From positions 1 through 5,877 of the forward strand of contig JABDJU010000313.1 of NCBI GenBank assembly GCA_013003325.1: a stretch of 5,877 nt of DNA, in the 5' to 3' direction. Within the stretch, counting starts at the first letter, position 1. Each line of letters begins with the position of its first letter. The position numbers and the translations under genes were made by a program. Source of the stretch: Acidimicrobiales bacterium. Lineage in GTDB: Bacteria; Actinomycetota; Acidimicrobiia; Acidimicrobiales; SZUA-35. The notes beneath the pieces were generated by a model. That model was given only the letters and a program-made list of their open reading frames with translations, was not told where the DNA came from and did not search any database. Below are positions 1-5,838 of the stretch, in pieces.

Positions 1-111
1 CTGTGATCCCTGCCCAGGGTAGGTGAATGCAATTTGGGTGCTTGGCATCAACATATAGACCAGTCCCCGTCCCCACTGGTTACAACCCCGAGCAAGCCCG
101 ACGGGTCAGGG

Positions 112-123
112 GTTCGGCCGAAC
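112..123. promoter_or_regulatory. 12-bp perfect palindrome upstream of tRNA-Leu
   Basis: GTTCGGCCGAAC is its own reverse complement over 12 bases. It lies about 30 nt upstream of the possible -10 element of the tRNA-Leu gene, just above where a -35 box would sit. That position would suit a dimeric regulator, but palindromes of this size also occur by chance in GC-rich DNA. No regulator is identified. Confidence 0.25.
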
Positions 124-151
124 GGTATTCGGCGGTCTTTGCCCTGGGTTT

Positions 152-160
152 TGATACGAT
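152..160 (+). promoter_or_regulatory. possible extended -10 promoter for tRNA-Leu
   Basis: TGATACGAT fits the extended -10 pattern TG-N-TAnnnT, with TACGAT at 155-160. It ends 20 nt before the mature tRNA 5' end, so transcription would begin around 166-168 and leave a short leader for RNase P. No good -35 hexamer stands 16-18 nt upstream, which is tolerated for extended -10 promoters. A 6-bp inverted repeat, CCTGGG (143-148) and CCCAGG (161-166), flanks the element. Confidence 0.4.
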
Positions 161-180
161 CCCAGGCCCGAACCACTCCA

Positions 181-266
<86 letters not shown>

Positions 267-309
267 ACTGAAACGGGGCGTCGTTACCAAAGGAGGCAAT
301 CAACTCACG

Positions 310-609
310 ATGTTTCAGTCCTCCATCGAACGACGACTCAGCAATGTGTCAAGCCAGTTGGTCGACCTGCGCAACGAGTTGCGGGTCATCGACGAACAAC
401 TTCTGCATTTCGCCGACGAGGCTGACGATGCGCGTCTGCGGGCCCTGGTGAGCGAGACGCCGCTGGCGGGTCGCGAACACCGAGACGCCTCGCGCACCGT
501 CGAGGCTCTCCAGCGCGACCGCAGGGTGAAGGCCGATCGACTGGCGAAGCTCGAACTGAAACAGGACAGCCTCCTCGACGAACTCAACAGCAGAAAGAGT
601 TCATCGTGA
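310..609 (+). CDS. small charged helical (coiled-coil-like) protein coupled to pdtaR
   Basis: A protein of 99 residues; I do not recognise the family. The ATG at 310 is preceded by AAAGGAGG (289-296), a strong Shine-Dalgarno sequence, although the 13-nt gap is longer than usual. The open frame continues upstream through the tRNA gene, so longer starts are excluded. The protein has no signal peptide, membrane segment or cysteine. Residues 1-46 and 55-95 are rich in Leu, Arg, Glu and Asp with heptad-like leucine spacing. They are separated by a turn-prone ETPLAG stretch, so an antiparallel helical hairpin is likely. The tail is Ser/Lys-rich (NSRKSSS). The stop TGA overlaps the GTG start of the response regulator (GTGA, 606-609), indicating coupled translation and possibly matched stoichiometry. 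A partner or modulator role for the regulator is inference only. Confidence 0.8.
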   Translation: MFQSSIERRLSNVSSQLVDLRNELRVIDEQLLHFADEADDARLRALVSETPLAGREHRDASRTVEALQRDRRVKADRLAKLELKQDSLLDELNSRKSSS

Positions 610-1199
610 CCACTGTCGTTGTAGCTGAAGACGAGGCCCTGATTCGACTCGATCTTGTCGAGACCCTGGCCGAGGAGGGTTACGACGTCGTCGGGGAGGC
701 AGCCGACGGCGACTCTGCGCTCGAGCTGGTCCGCGCGCTGTCTCCTGACGTCGCGATCCTCGACATAAAGATGCCGGGCACCGATGGGCTCACGGCCGCT
801 CGGCAGATCATCGGTGAGCGGTTGTCAGCCGTGGTGATCCTCACCGCCTTCTCACAGCGCGAACTGATCGAACAGGCCCGAGACGCCGGTGCGATGGCCT
901 ACGTGGTCAAGCCGTTCGAACGCAATGATCTCGTGCCGGCGATTGAGATGGCCATCGCTCGCTTCGCCGACTTCGCGTTCGCTGAGGCTGCCGCGAGTGA
1001 ACACGCCGAACGGGCTGCAAGTGCCGAGGCCAAGCTCGAAGAACGAAAACTGCTCGACCGGGCCAAGGGGAGACTGATGGACACCCATGGCCTCGCCGAA
1101 GCCGACGCGTTCCGATTCCTGCGCTCGGCGGCGATGAACGGCCGCTCCTCGATGGGCGAGGTGGCCCAGCGGGTCCTCGACGGCGAGCTGAAGCCGTAA
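606..1199 (+). CDS. pdtaR: ANTAR-domain response regulator, PdtaR-like
   Basis: A 197-residue two-component response regulator whose output domain binds RNA rather than DNA. Residues 1-120 form a CheY-like receiver: acidic pair E8-D9, phosphoacceptor D53 in the ILDIKMP motif, T80 and K102 of the KPF motif. After an Ala/Glu-rich helical linker (about 121-142), residues 143-195 form the ANTAR domain, with the characteristic LLDRAKGRLM stretch and the later AFRFLRSAAMNGRSSMGEVAQ helices. ANTAR proteins act as antiterminators or translational regulators by binding paired stem-loops in mRNA. M. tuberculosis PdtaR (Rv1626, about 205 residues) has the same architecture and is phosphorylated by the kinase PdtaS; no kinase gene is in this window. 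The GTG start overlaps the preceding stop, with AGAAAGAG (592-599) as a weak ribosome binding site. Confidence 0.93.
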   Translation: MTTVVVAEDEALIRLDLVETLAEEGYDVVGEAADGDSALELVRALSPDVAILDIKMPGTDGLTAARQIIGERLSAVVILTAFSQRELIEQARDAGAMAYVVKPFERNDLVPAIEMAIARFADFAFAEAAASEHAERAASAEAKLEERKLLDRAKGRLMDTHGLAEADAFRFLRSAAMNGRSSMGEVAQRVLDGELKP

Positions 1200-1212
1200 C
1201 TCGGCCCCTAGC

Positions 1213-1287
1213 CCGGAGCGACCCGACCGCACTGATCGGTCCCGGGAAAGAACGCGTTCGCCACGCATGACCGGAGGCGAGCGCAGG
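1213..1287. repeat. intergenic repeat, copy A
   Basis: First copy of a duplicated element between pdtaR and polA. It has a 17-nt left block (1213-1229, CCGGAGCGACCCGACCG) running directly into a 59-nt core (1229-1287) that ends GCGAGCGCAGG. The core matches copy B at 57 of 59 positions; the differences are one extra G at the GATCGGTCCC step and C instead of T at 1259. The core holds the palindromes TCCCGGGA (1240-1247) and GAACGCGTTC (1250-1259). A short stem GACCG/CGGTC (1225-1229 with 1237-1241) is possible only in this copy. Confidence 0.9.
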
Positions 1288-1353
1288 TGGAAAGGCTGCC
1301 GCCGCGCCAGCAAGGCAGCTCGCAGCGATGTGGGCGGCTCCGTGCCAACGTGG
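1288..1353. repeat. spacer between repeat copies, with inverted repeat
   Basis: The 66 nt between the two copies are probably part of the same larger unit, because the left block recurs 141 nt downstream of its first occurrence. The segment contains an inverted repeat GCTGCC (1295-1300) and GGCAGC (1314-1319) around a 13-nt loop. No gene or T-tract is visible. Confidence 0.45.
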
Positions 1354-1446
1354 CCGGAGCGACCCGACCGGAGTGGTGGCGACTGGGCGCACTGATCGTC
1401 CCGGGAAAGAACGCGTTTGCCACGCATGACCGGAGGCGAGCGCAGG
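1354..1446. repeat. intergenic repeat, copy B, against the polA start
   Basis: Second copy of the element. The left block 1354-1370 is identical to 1213-1229. An extra segment (about 1371-1388) then separates it from the core (1389-1446), which matches copy A except for one deleted G and T at 1418. The T breaks the outer pair of the GAACGCGTTC palindrome. The copy ends 12 nt before the GTG chosen as the polA start. Its GGAGG (1432-1436) is 22 nt from that GTG, too far to be its Shine-Dalgarno sequence, and the same GGAGG is present in copy A where no gene starts. Confidence 0.9.
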
Positions 1447-1458
1447 CAGAATAACTCG

Positions 1459-4149
1459 GTGGCCACGTTGATGCTGATCGATGGGAACTCGCTCACCTAT
1501 CGTGCGTTTTACGCACTTCCCGACGATCTGGCGACGGCGTCGGGCCAGGTGACCAACGCCGTGTTCGGGTTCACCAGCATGCTGATCAACCTTGTCCGGG
1601 ACCACAAGCCTGACGGGATCGCGGTCGCGTTCGATCTTCCCCAGCCGACCTTCCGTCACGAGCGGCTCGACACCTACAAGGCCGGACGCAAGGCTGCTCC
1701 CGACGTGCTGAAGCAGCAGATGGGCCTGGTTCGCCAAGTGTTGGAAGCCATTAATCTGCCCACGCTCGAGGCGGCCGGGTTCGAAGCCGACGACATCATC
1801 GCCACGCTGGCGCTCCAGGCGGCCGACTCCGGTCACGACGTACAGGTGGTCACCGGTGACCGCGACGCCTATCAGCTCGTGAAGGACCCCCACGTCAAGG
1901 TGATCTACAACCGCCGGGGAGTCAGCGACTACGCGCTCTACGACGAGGCGGGAATCATGGAGCGCACCGGGGTCGCACCGAAGGACTACGTTCACTACGC
2001 CGCGCTGCGAGGTGACAAATCGGACAATCTTCCTGGCGTCGCCGGCGTGGGGGAGAAGACGGCGGCCAAGCTCATCAATACCTATGGCGGGATCGACGGG
2101 ATCTATGAGCACATCGACGATCACAGCCCCAAGCTCGGCCAGAACCTGGCCGAGAATGAGGACCAGGTCCGGCTCAACGCCGAACTGATGACGCTCCTGA
2201 CCGATGTGGAACTCGACGTGGCTGTCGAGGAACTGCTCGAACGAAAGCCCTTCGATCTCGACGAGGTGAAGAAGGTCTTCGATTTTCTCGAGTTCCGCAC
2301 CATGTTCGACCGTTTCCTCGAGGCCTTTTCTGATGACGTCGGCGGCAAGATAGCCGACACCGATCGGGTGGTCATCACTCCGACCGTGCACAGAATCGGC
2401 GATCAGACCGACGTAGATCGGTGGGTGGAGAAGTTTGCGTCGTCGCCCCACCCAATTGCTCTCGCCGCCGGGGTCTCGGGCGGCGCGCTCGTCGGCATCG
2501 CCTTTGCCACCGAACCGGTGAGTGCTGCCGGTTCCGTCGACGTGGTCTGGGTCGACTCAAGGGCGAATCCGGGCCTGGTCCGCCCGATGTTGGAAGGCAC
2601 CAAGCGGTCCGGCTTTGCCGCCCACGACGCAAAGCCGCTGCTGCGGTCCCTGCTTCGCCAAGACTTGGTAGGTGAGGATTTCGGTGACGGTCTGCAGCTC
2701 GACACCGCACTGGCCGCCTACTTGATGGATCCGGCCGGTTCGGCCTACCCGCTCGAGGAGCTCATCATCGAGCGGACCGAGTATGTGTTGCCCGAGGCCG
2801 ATGCCGTCCCCGAGGGCCAGCTCGACTTCGGGGAGGGGCCTCCGTCAGGCGAAGTTGCCGCAGCAAGGGCGGCCGCGGTAGCGGCGCTGATCGAACCTTG
2901 TCGCGAGGCGCTGGATCGGGAAGGTCTCTCGAAGCTCAACTCCGAGGTGGAGGCTCCCCTCGTGGCGGTGCTGGCCCGAATGGAGCATCGCGGGGTCGGC
3001 GTGGATCGGGCTGAGCTGGAACGGCTCAACCACGACATGACCGCCGAAGCCGATGCGCTTAGAGCGGCGATTCACGATGACGCCGGCTACGAGTTCAACG
3101 TGAACAGCACCAAGGCGCTTCGGGAGGTCCTGTTCGAAGACCTCGGCCTGACGCCCGGAAAGAAGACCAAGACCGGCTACTCCACCGATCAGGCCACCCT
3201 CGAGAAGCTGGTCGGAGAACACCCCATCATCGAGCACCTGCTGGCCTATCGGGAGGTCGAGAAGCTGCGCAGCACCTACGGGGCGTCATTGCTGGCCGAG
3301 GTTCAGGACGACGATCGGATCCGGGCCACGTTCAACCAGATGGTGGCCCGCACCGGCCGGCTGTCGAGCGAGCACCCAAACCTGCACAACATCCCGGTGC
3401 GGTCCGAGCGAGGCCGATCGTTCCGCAAAGCGTTCGCTGCCCCGGAGGGTCATCAACTTTTGGTCGCCGATTACAACCAGATCGAGCTTCGTTGCATCGC
3501 TCATCTGGCCCACGACCCAGGGTTGGTCGAGGCGTTCACCTCGGGCACCGATGTCCACCGCTCGGTGGCGGCCCGGGTGTTCGATGTCGAACCCGAAGAG
3601 GTCGACTTCGAGCAGCGCAGCCGGGCCAAGATGGTGAGCTACGGCCTGGCCTACGGTATGGAGGCCTACGGCTTGGGCCAACGGCTCGGCATCAAGACCT
3701 CGGAGGCCGCCGAGATCCTCGATGCCTATTTCGAGGGTTTCCCTGCCGTACGTGACTACATGGACCGAACCGTCACCGAAGCTCGCAACCGCGGCTACAC
3801 CGAGACCCTCTTCGGCCGGAAACGTCTGTTGCCCGAGCTCCGCAGCGACAACCCAAGGGTGCGTCAGGCCGGGGAACGACAGGCGATGAACGCCGGCATC
3901 CAGGGCCTCGCCGCCGACATCTTCAAGGTCGCGCTGGTCGGCCTCGATCGAGCGCTCACCCAATCGGGGCTGGAGTCGCGAGTGGTACTCCAGGTGCACG
4001 ACGAGGTGATCCTCGAGGTTCCCGATCAGGAGCGGGACACGGTCGAACAGATCGTGCGAGCGGAGCTGGCTTCGGCGTTCGAGCTGTCGGTGCCGCTGGA
4101 AGTCAACTTGGCCTTCGGCACCACCTGGGCTGACGCGAAGAGCGACTGA
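1459..4149 (+). CDS. polA: DNA polymerase I
   Basis: An 896-residue Pol I for gap filling, Okazaki-fragment RNA removal and excision repair. Residues 1 to about 300 are the 5'-nuclease: LIDGN (6-10), FEADD (108-112), VTGDRD (131-136), GDKSDNLPGV (185-194) and the helix-hairpin-helix GVGEKTA (196-202). The middle domain (about 310-490) is a degenerate 3'-5' exonuclease: the DxE motif reads A336-A-G338, although D390 survives, so proofreading should be absent. The polymerase domain has R634, motif A D671-YNQIE676, H700, motif B R720/K724/Y728, Q815 and motif C H847-D848-E849. All sit exactly 34 below their E. coli counterparts (R668, D705, E710, H734, R754, K758, F762, Q849, H881, D882). GTG 1459 is chosen because it begins VATLMLIDGNS, the usual Pol I N-terminus; the in-frame TTG 1417 and ATG 1426 lie inside the repeat. 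No strong Shine-Dalgarno sequence is present, only AGGCAG at 1444-1449. Confidence 0.97.
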   Translation: MATLMLIDGNSLTYRAFYALPDDLATASGQVTNAVFGFTSMLINLVRDHKPDGIAVAFDLPQPTFRHERLDTYKAGRKAAPDVLKQQMGLVRQVLEAINLPTLEAAGFEADDIIATLALQAADSGHDVQVVTGDRDAYQLVKDPHVKVIYNRRGVSDYALYDEAGIMERTGVAPKDYVHYAALRGDKSDNLPGVAGVGEKTAAKLINTYGGIDGIYEHIDDHSPKLGQNLAENEDQVRLNAELMTLLTDVELDVAVEELLERKPFDLDEVKKVFDFLEFRTMFDRFLEAFSDDVGGKIADTDRVVITPTVHRIGDQTDVDRWVEKFASSPHPIALAAGVSGGALVGIAFATEPVSAAGSVDVVWVDSRANPGLVRPMLEGTKRSGFAAHDAKPLLRSLLRQDLVGEDFGDGLQLDTALAAYLMDPAGSAYPLEELIIERTEYVLPEADAVPEGQLDFGEGPPSGEVAAARAAAVAALIEPCREALDREGLSKLNSEVEAPLVAVLARMEHRGVGVDRAELERLNHDMTAEADALRAAIHDDAGYEFNVNSTKALREVLFEDLGLTPGKKTKTGYSTDQATLEKLVGEHPIIEHLLAYREVEKLRSTYGASLLAEVQDDDRIRATFNQMVARTGRLSSEHPNLHNIPVRSERGRSFRKAFAAPEGHQLLVADYNQIELRCIAHLAHDPGLVEAFTSGTDVHRSVAARVFDVEPEEVDFEQRSRAKMVSYGLAYGMEAYGLGQRLGIKTSEAAEILDAYFEGFPAVRDYMDRTVTEARNRGYTETLFGRKRLLPELRSDNPRVRQAGERQAMNAGIQGLAADIFKVALVGLDRALTQSGLESRVVLQVHDEVILEVPDQERDTVEQIVRAELASAFELSVPLEVNLAFGTTWADAKSD

Positions 4150-4343
4150 CGACGGGCAAGGGTGGCGGCCAGCCGTAAATCGAGTTGCCGCGATGCGTCG
4201 GCGCTGAGCACGGTGAGTGACTGGTCATCCGACGTTGCTGCGTTGAGGTCGTCGGCCAGGCTCCGCACGCGGTGCTGGTCGTCGTGGGAGGAGATATCGA
4301 ATGCGCCGCGTGCGTTCTTGGCAACTTTGTCGAGTTCGCTCAT
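4026..4343 (-). CDS. small hypothetical protein, convergent with and antisense to the polA 3' end
   Basis: A 105-residue minus-strand reading frame; I do not recognise the family. The start is supported by GGAGG (plus-strand CCTCC, 4350-4354) placed six bases before the ATG at 4343-4341, the best-placed ribosome binding site in the window. Residues 1-65 lie in the gap after polA. They are hydrophilic and probably helical (for example KVAKNARGAF, HRVRSLADDLNAA, SRQLDLRLAATLARR). Residues 66-105 lie antisense to the last polA codons and are Ser/Thr-rich and low in pattern. There is no signal peptide or membrane segment. The stop lies 124 nt inside polA, an unusually long convergent overlap. The true C-terminus could differ if a sequencing indel is present, or the frame could be fortuitous. 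Function unknown. Confidence 0.6.
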   Translation of the reverse strand: MSELDKVAKNARGAFDISSHDDQHRVRSLADDLNAATSDDQSLTVLSADASRQLDLRLAATLARRQSLFASAQVVPKAKLTSSGTDSSNAEASSARTICSTVSRS

Positions 4344-4391
4344 GGCATGCCTCCGTAGATCGGTTGCAACCTACACCGAGGGGACCGAGCA

Positions 4392-4420
4392 GAATCCCGC
4401 AGAGCTGCGGGATTTCCTTC
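4392..4420 (+). terminator. terminator-like hairpin upstream of rpsA
   Basis: AATCCCGCA (4393-4401) and TGCGGGATT (4406-4414) form a perfect 9-bp stem around a GAGC tetraloop, extendable by one G-U pair (4392 with 4415). It is followed on the plus strand by TTTCCTTCC, which is pyrimidine-rich but not a full U-tract. It could stop transcripts reading through from polA before the rpsA promoter. On the minus strand it would lie in the 5' region of the small antisense gene, where its tail is poorer in T. It might instead be a regulatory hairpin. Confidence 0.5.
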
Positions 4421-4443
4421 CGGGCGCACCCGCCGACGGCGGT

Positions 4444-4470
4444 CTGACACCCGCTGTGAACCGGTATCGT
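4444..4470 (+). promoter_or_regulatory. candidate rpsA promoter
   Basis: CTGACA (4444-4449, five of six matches to the -35 consensus) and TATCGT (4465-4470, fits TAnnnT) are 15 nt apart, which is shorter than the usual 16-18. Transcription would start near 4477 and give a leader of about 70 nt containing two stem-loops. The placement after the terminator-like hairpin and before the rpsA start makes sense, but the short spacer keeps this tentative. Confidence 0.35.
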
Positions 4471-4478
4471 GGTGGGCT

Positions 4479-4523
4479 TGCCGGGAGCGCCCCGGCGTCT
4501 CGTCCGCCGCCGCGGCGGCGAGA
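4479..4523 (+). promoter_or_regulatory. tandem stem-loops in the predicted rpsA leader
   Basis: Two hairpins lie back to back with no spacer. The first pairs GCCGGG (4480-4485) with CCCGGC (4491-4496) around AGCGC, with a possible extra U-G pair at 4479/4497. The second pairs TCTCG and CCGCC (4498-4502, 4504-4508; T4503 bulged) with GGCGGCGAGA (4514-4523) around a five-base loop GCCGC. It also contains a 16-bp perfect palindrome at 4505-4520. The pair ends 25 nt before the GTG start. S1 represses its own mRNA through leader structure in E. coli; a similar role here is inference. Confidence 0.45.
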
Positions 4524-4548
4524 TCCTACGAAAGTACCGCCTAGTTCC

Positions 4549-5838
4549 GTGACCGATACCACCGAAACCCCAACCGAGCCCATGACCGACGCAGAGGCAA
4601 GCGCCTACGTTCCGCGTCAGATCGTCTTCAACGACCTTGCCGACAACCTCGATGAGGCGTACACCTCGTCGATGGTGTCCATCGACGACGGCCAGATGGT
4701 CAAAGGCACCGTCGTGCGCGTCGACAAAGACGAAGTGCTGCTCGACATCGGGTTCAAGAGCGAGGGGATCATCCCTTCGCGTGAGCTCTCCATTCGCAAC
4801 GATGTGGAGCCGAGCGAGATCGTGTCCATCGGCGACGAGATCGAAGCCCTGGTTTTGCAGCGCGAAGACAAAGAGGGCCGCCTGCTGTTGTCGAAGAAGC
4901 GGGCCCAATACGAGCGGGCCTGGGGCACGATCGAAGACGTGAAAGAGGCCGACGGCATCGTTTCGGGGCCGGTCATCGAAGTCGTCAAGGGCGGCCTGAT
5001 CGTCGACATCGGTCTGCGCGGCTTCCTTCCCGCCTCTCTGGTGGAACTTCGCCGAGTCCGCGACCTCCAGCCCTACGTCGGTCAGACCGTGCACGCCAAG
5101 ATCATCGAACTCGACAAGAACCGCAACAACGTGGTGCTGTCTCGCCGCGGCTATCTGGAAGAGACACAGAAAGAACAGCGCGAAGACTTCCTCGAGAACC
5201 TCAAGCCCGGCGAGGTCCGCAACGGCGTCATCTCGTCGGTGGTCAACTTTGGTGCCTTCGTCGACCTCGGAGGAATGGATGGCCTCATCCACGTGTCGGA
5301 GCTTTCCTGGAAGCACGTCGATCACCCGAACTCGGTTGTCCAGGTCGGCGACGAGGTCACCGTTCAGGTGCTCGAGGTCGACTTCAGCCGCGAGCGCATC
5401 AGCCTGTCGTTGAAGGCAACGCAGCAGGATCCGTGGCAAGAGTTCGCCACTGGTCACCGGGTCGGCGAACTCGTCTACGGCAGGGTCACCAAGCTCGTCC
5501 CATTTGGCTCGTTCGTGCAAGTCGGTGATGGCATCGAAGGCCTTGTCCACATCTCTGAAATGTCGGCCCATCACGTGGACTTGCCCGAGCAGGTCGTCAC
5601 CCCCGGCGAGGAGCTGTGGGTGAAGATCATCGACATCGACCTGCAGCGCCGCCGGATCAGCCTCTCGATCAAGCAAGCCGCAGAGGGCGGCGTCGTAGCT
5701 CAGGAGTATCAGGAGCACTTCGGCGAGCACGCCTTCGACGCGGAGGGGAACTACATCGGCCCGACCGAGGTCGACCCCGCCACCGAGGCGGCCTGGGCCG
5801 AGTACTACCAGGAGCTCGAAGTTTTTTTTAATGATTAG
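4549..5838 (+). CDS. rpsA: 30S ribosomal protein S1
   Basis: A 429-residue S1 protein, which binds mRNA on the 30S subunit and promotes initiation. Four S1 (OB-fold) domains lie at about 47-118, 134-203, 220-290 and 305-377. Family signatures include DEVLLDIGFKSEG, EDKEGRLLLSKKRAQYERAW, VVKGGLIVDIGLRGFLPASL, VVNFGAFVDLGGMDGLIHVS and VPFGSFVQVGDGIEGLVHIS. These match the four-domain actinobacterial form (M. tuberculosis RpsA, 481 residues). GTG 4549 gives the N-terminus VTDTTETPTEP; ATG 4582, 11 codons later, is the alternative. Neither has a clear Shine-Dalgarno sequence, as is also true of E. coli rpsA. The frame is open upstream to 4162, but that part is not S1-like. The C-terminus is odd: after QELE come VFFND and TAG from an AT-rich run with eight T, and the same frame then continues with GC-rich, protein-like codons to the window end. 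The tail is about 50 residues shorter than in M. tuberculosis. Confidence 0.95.
   Translation: MTDTTETPTEPMTDAEASAYVPRQIVFNDLADNLDEAYTSSMVSIDDGQMVKGTVVRVDKDEVLLDIGFKSEGIIPSRELSIRNDVEPSEIVSIGDEIEALVLQREDKEGRLLLSKKRAQYERAWGTIEDVKEADGIVSGPVIEVVKGGLIVDIGLRGFLPASLVELRRVRDLQPYVGQTVHAKIIELDKNRNNVVLSRRGYLEETQKEQREDFLENLKPGEVRNGVISSVVNFGAFVDLGGMDGLIHVSELSWKHVDHPNSVVQVGDEVTVQVLEVDFSRERISLSLKATQQDPWQEFATGHRVGELVYGRVTKLVPFGSFVQVGDGIEGLVHISEMSAHHVDLPEQVVTPGEELWVKIIDIDLQRRRISLSIKQAAEGGVVAQEYQEHFGEHAFDAEGNYIGPTEVDPATEAAWAEYYQELEVFFND
5819..5838 (+). other. AT-rich T8 tract and stop ending rpsA
   Basis: The last six codons of rpsA (GTT TTT TTT AAT GAT TAG, 5821-5838) contain eight consecutive T (5822-5829), and all five sense codons end in T. 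This is foreign to the G/C-ending codons on either side. No strong hairpin precedes the T-tract (only CGAG/CTCG with a long loop), so it is not a convincing terminator. The segment is 18 nt, so removing it would keep the frame. Confidence 0.6.

Noticed and set aside
8..19. CCCTGCCCAGGG inverted repeat near the window start as a terminator
   Set aside because: The stem is at most five bases with almost no loop, and no T-tract follows.
59..80. ACCAGT/ACTGGT hairpin with a C-rich loop
   Set aside because: Six base pairs with a ten-base loop and no T-tract; too weak to call a terminator or a regulatory RNA.
1267..1395. 42-codon frame from ATG in repeat copy A (MTGGERRWKGCRRASK...) to a TGA inside copy B
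   Set aside because: No ribosome binding site at a useful distance, and both ends lie inside the repeat element; probably a by-product of the repeat.
1213..1446. CRISPR array
   Set aside because: There are only two copies, the core is about 59 nt and the internal layout differs between copies; there is no regular spacer and no cas gene.
907..2451. Long minus-strand open frame (514 codons) across pdtaR, the repeats and the polA 5' part
   Set aside because: It is antisense to two well-supported genes and runs through non-coding repeats. It has no recognisable motif; such shadows are common in GC-rich DNA.
4162..4548. In-frame upstream extension of rpsA (129 codons)
   Set aside because: It is not S1-like and is Ser/Arg-rich. 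It runs opposite the small minus-strand gene and across the terminator-like hairpin and the leader stem-loops.
4225..5730. Long minus-strand open frame (501 codons) opposite rpsA
   Set aside because: It mirrors the codon pattern of rpsA and has no domain signature; a shadow of rpsA.
5823..5831. Programmed -1 frameshift site at the T8 tract of rpsA
   Set aside because: A -1 shift gives TAA at once (5829-5831), so no longer product would result.
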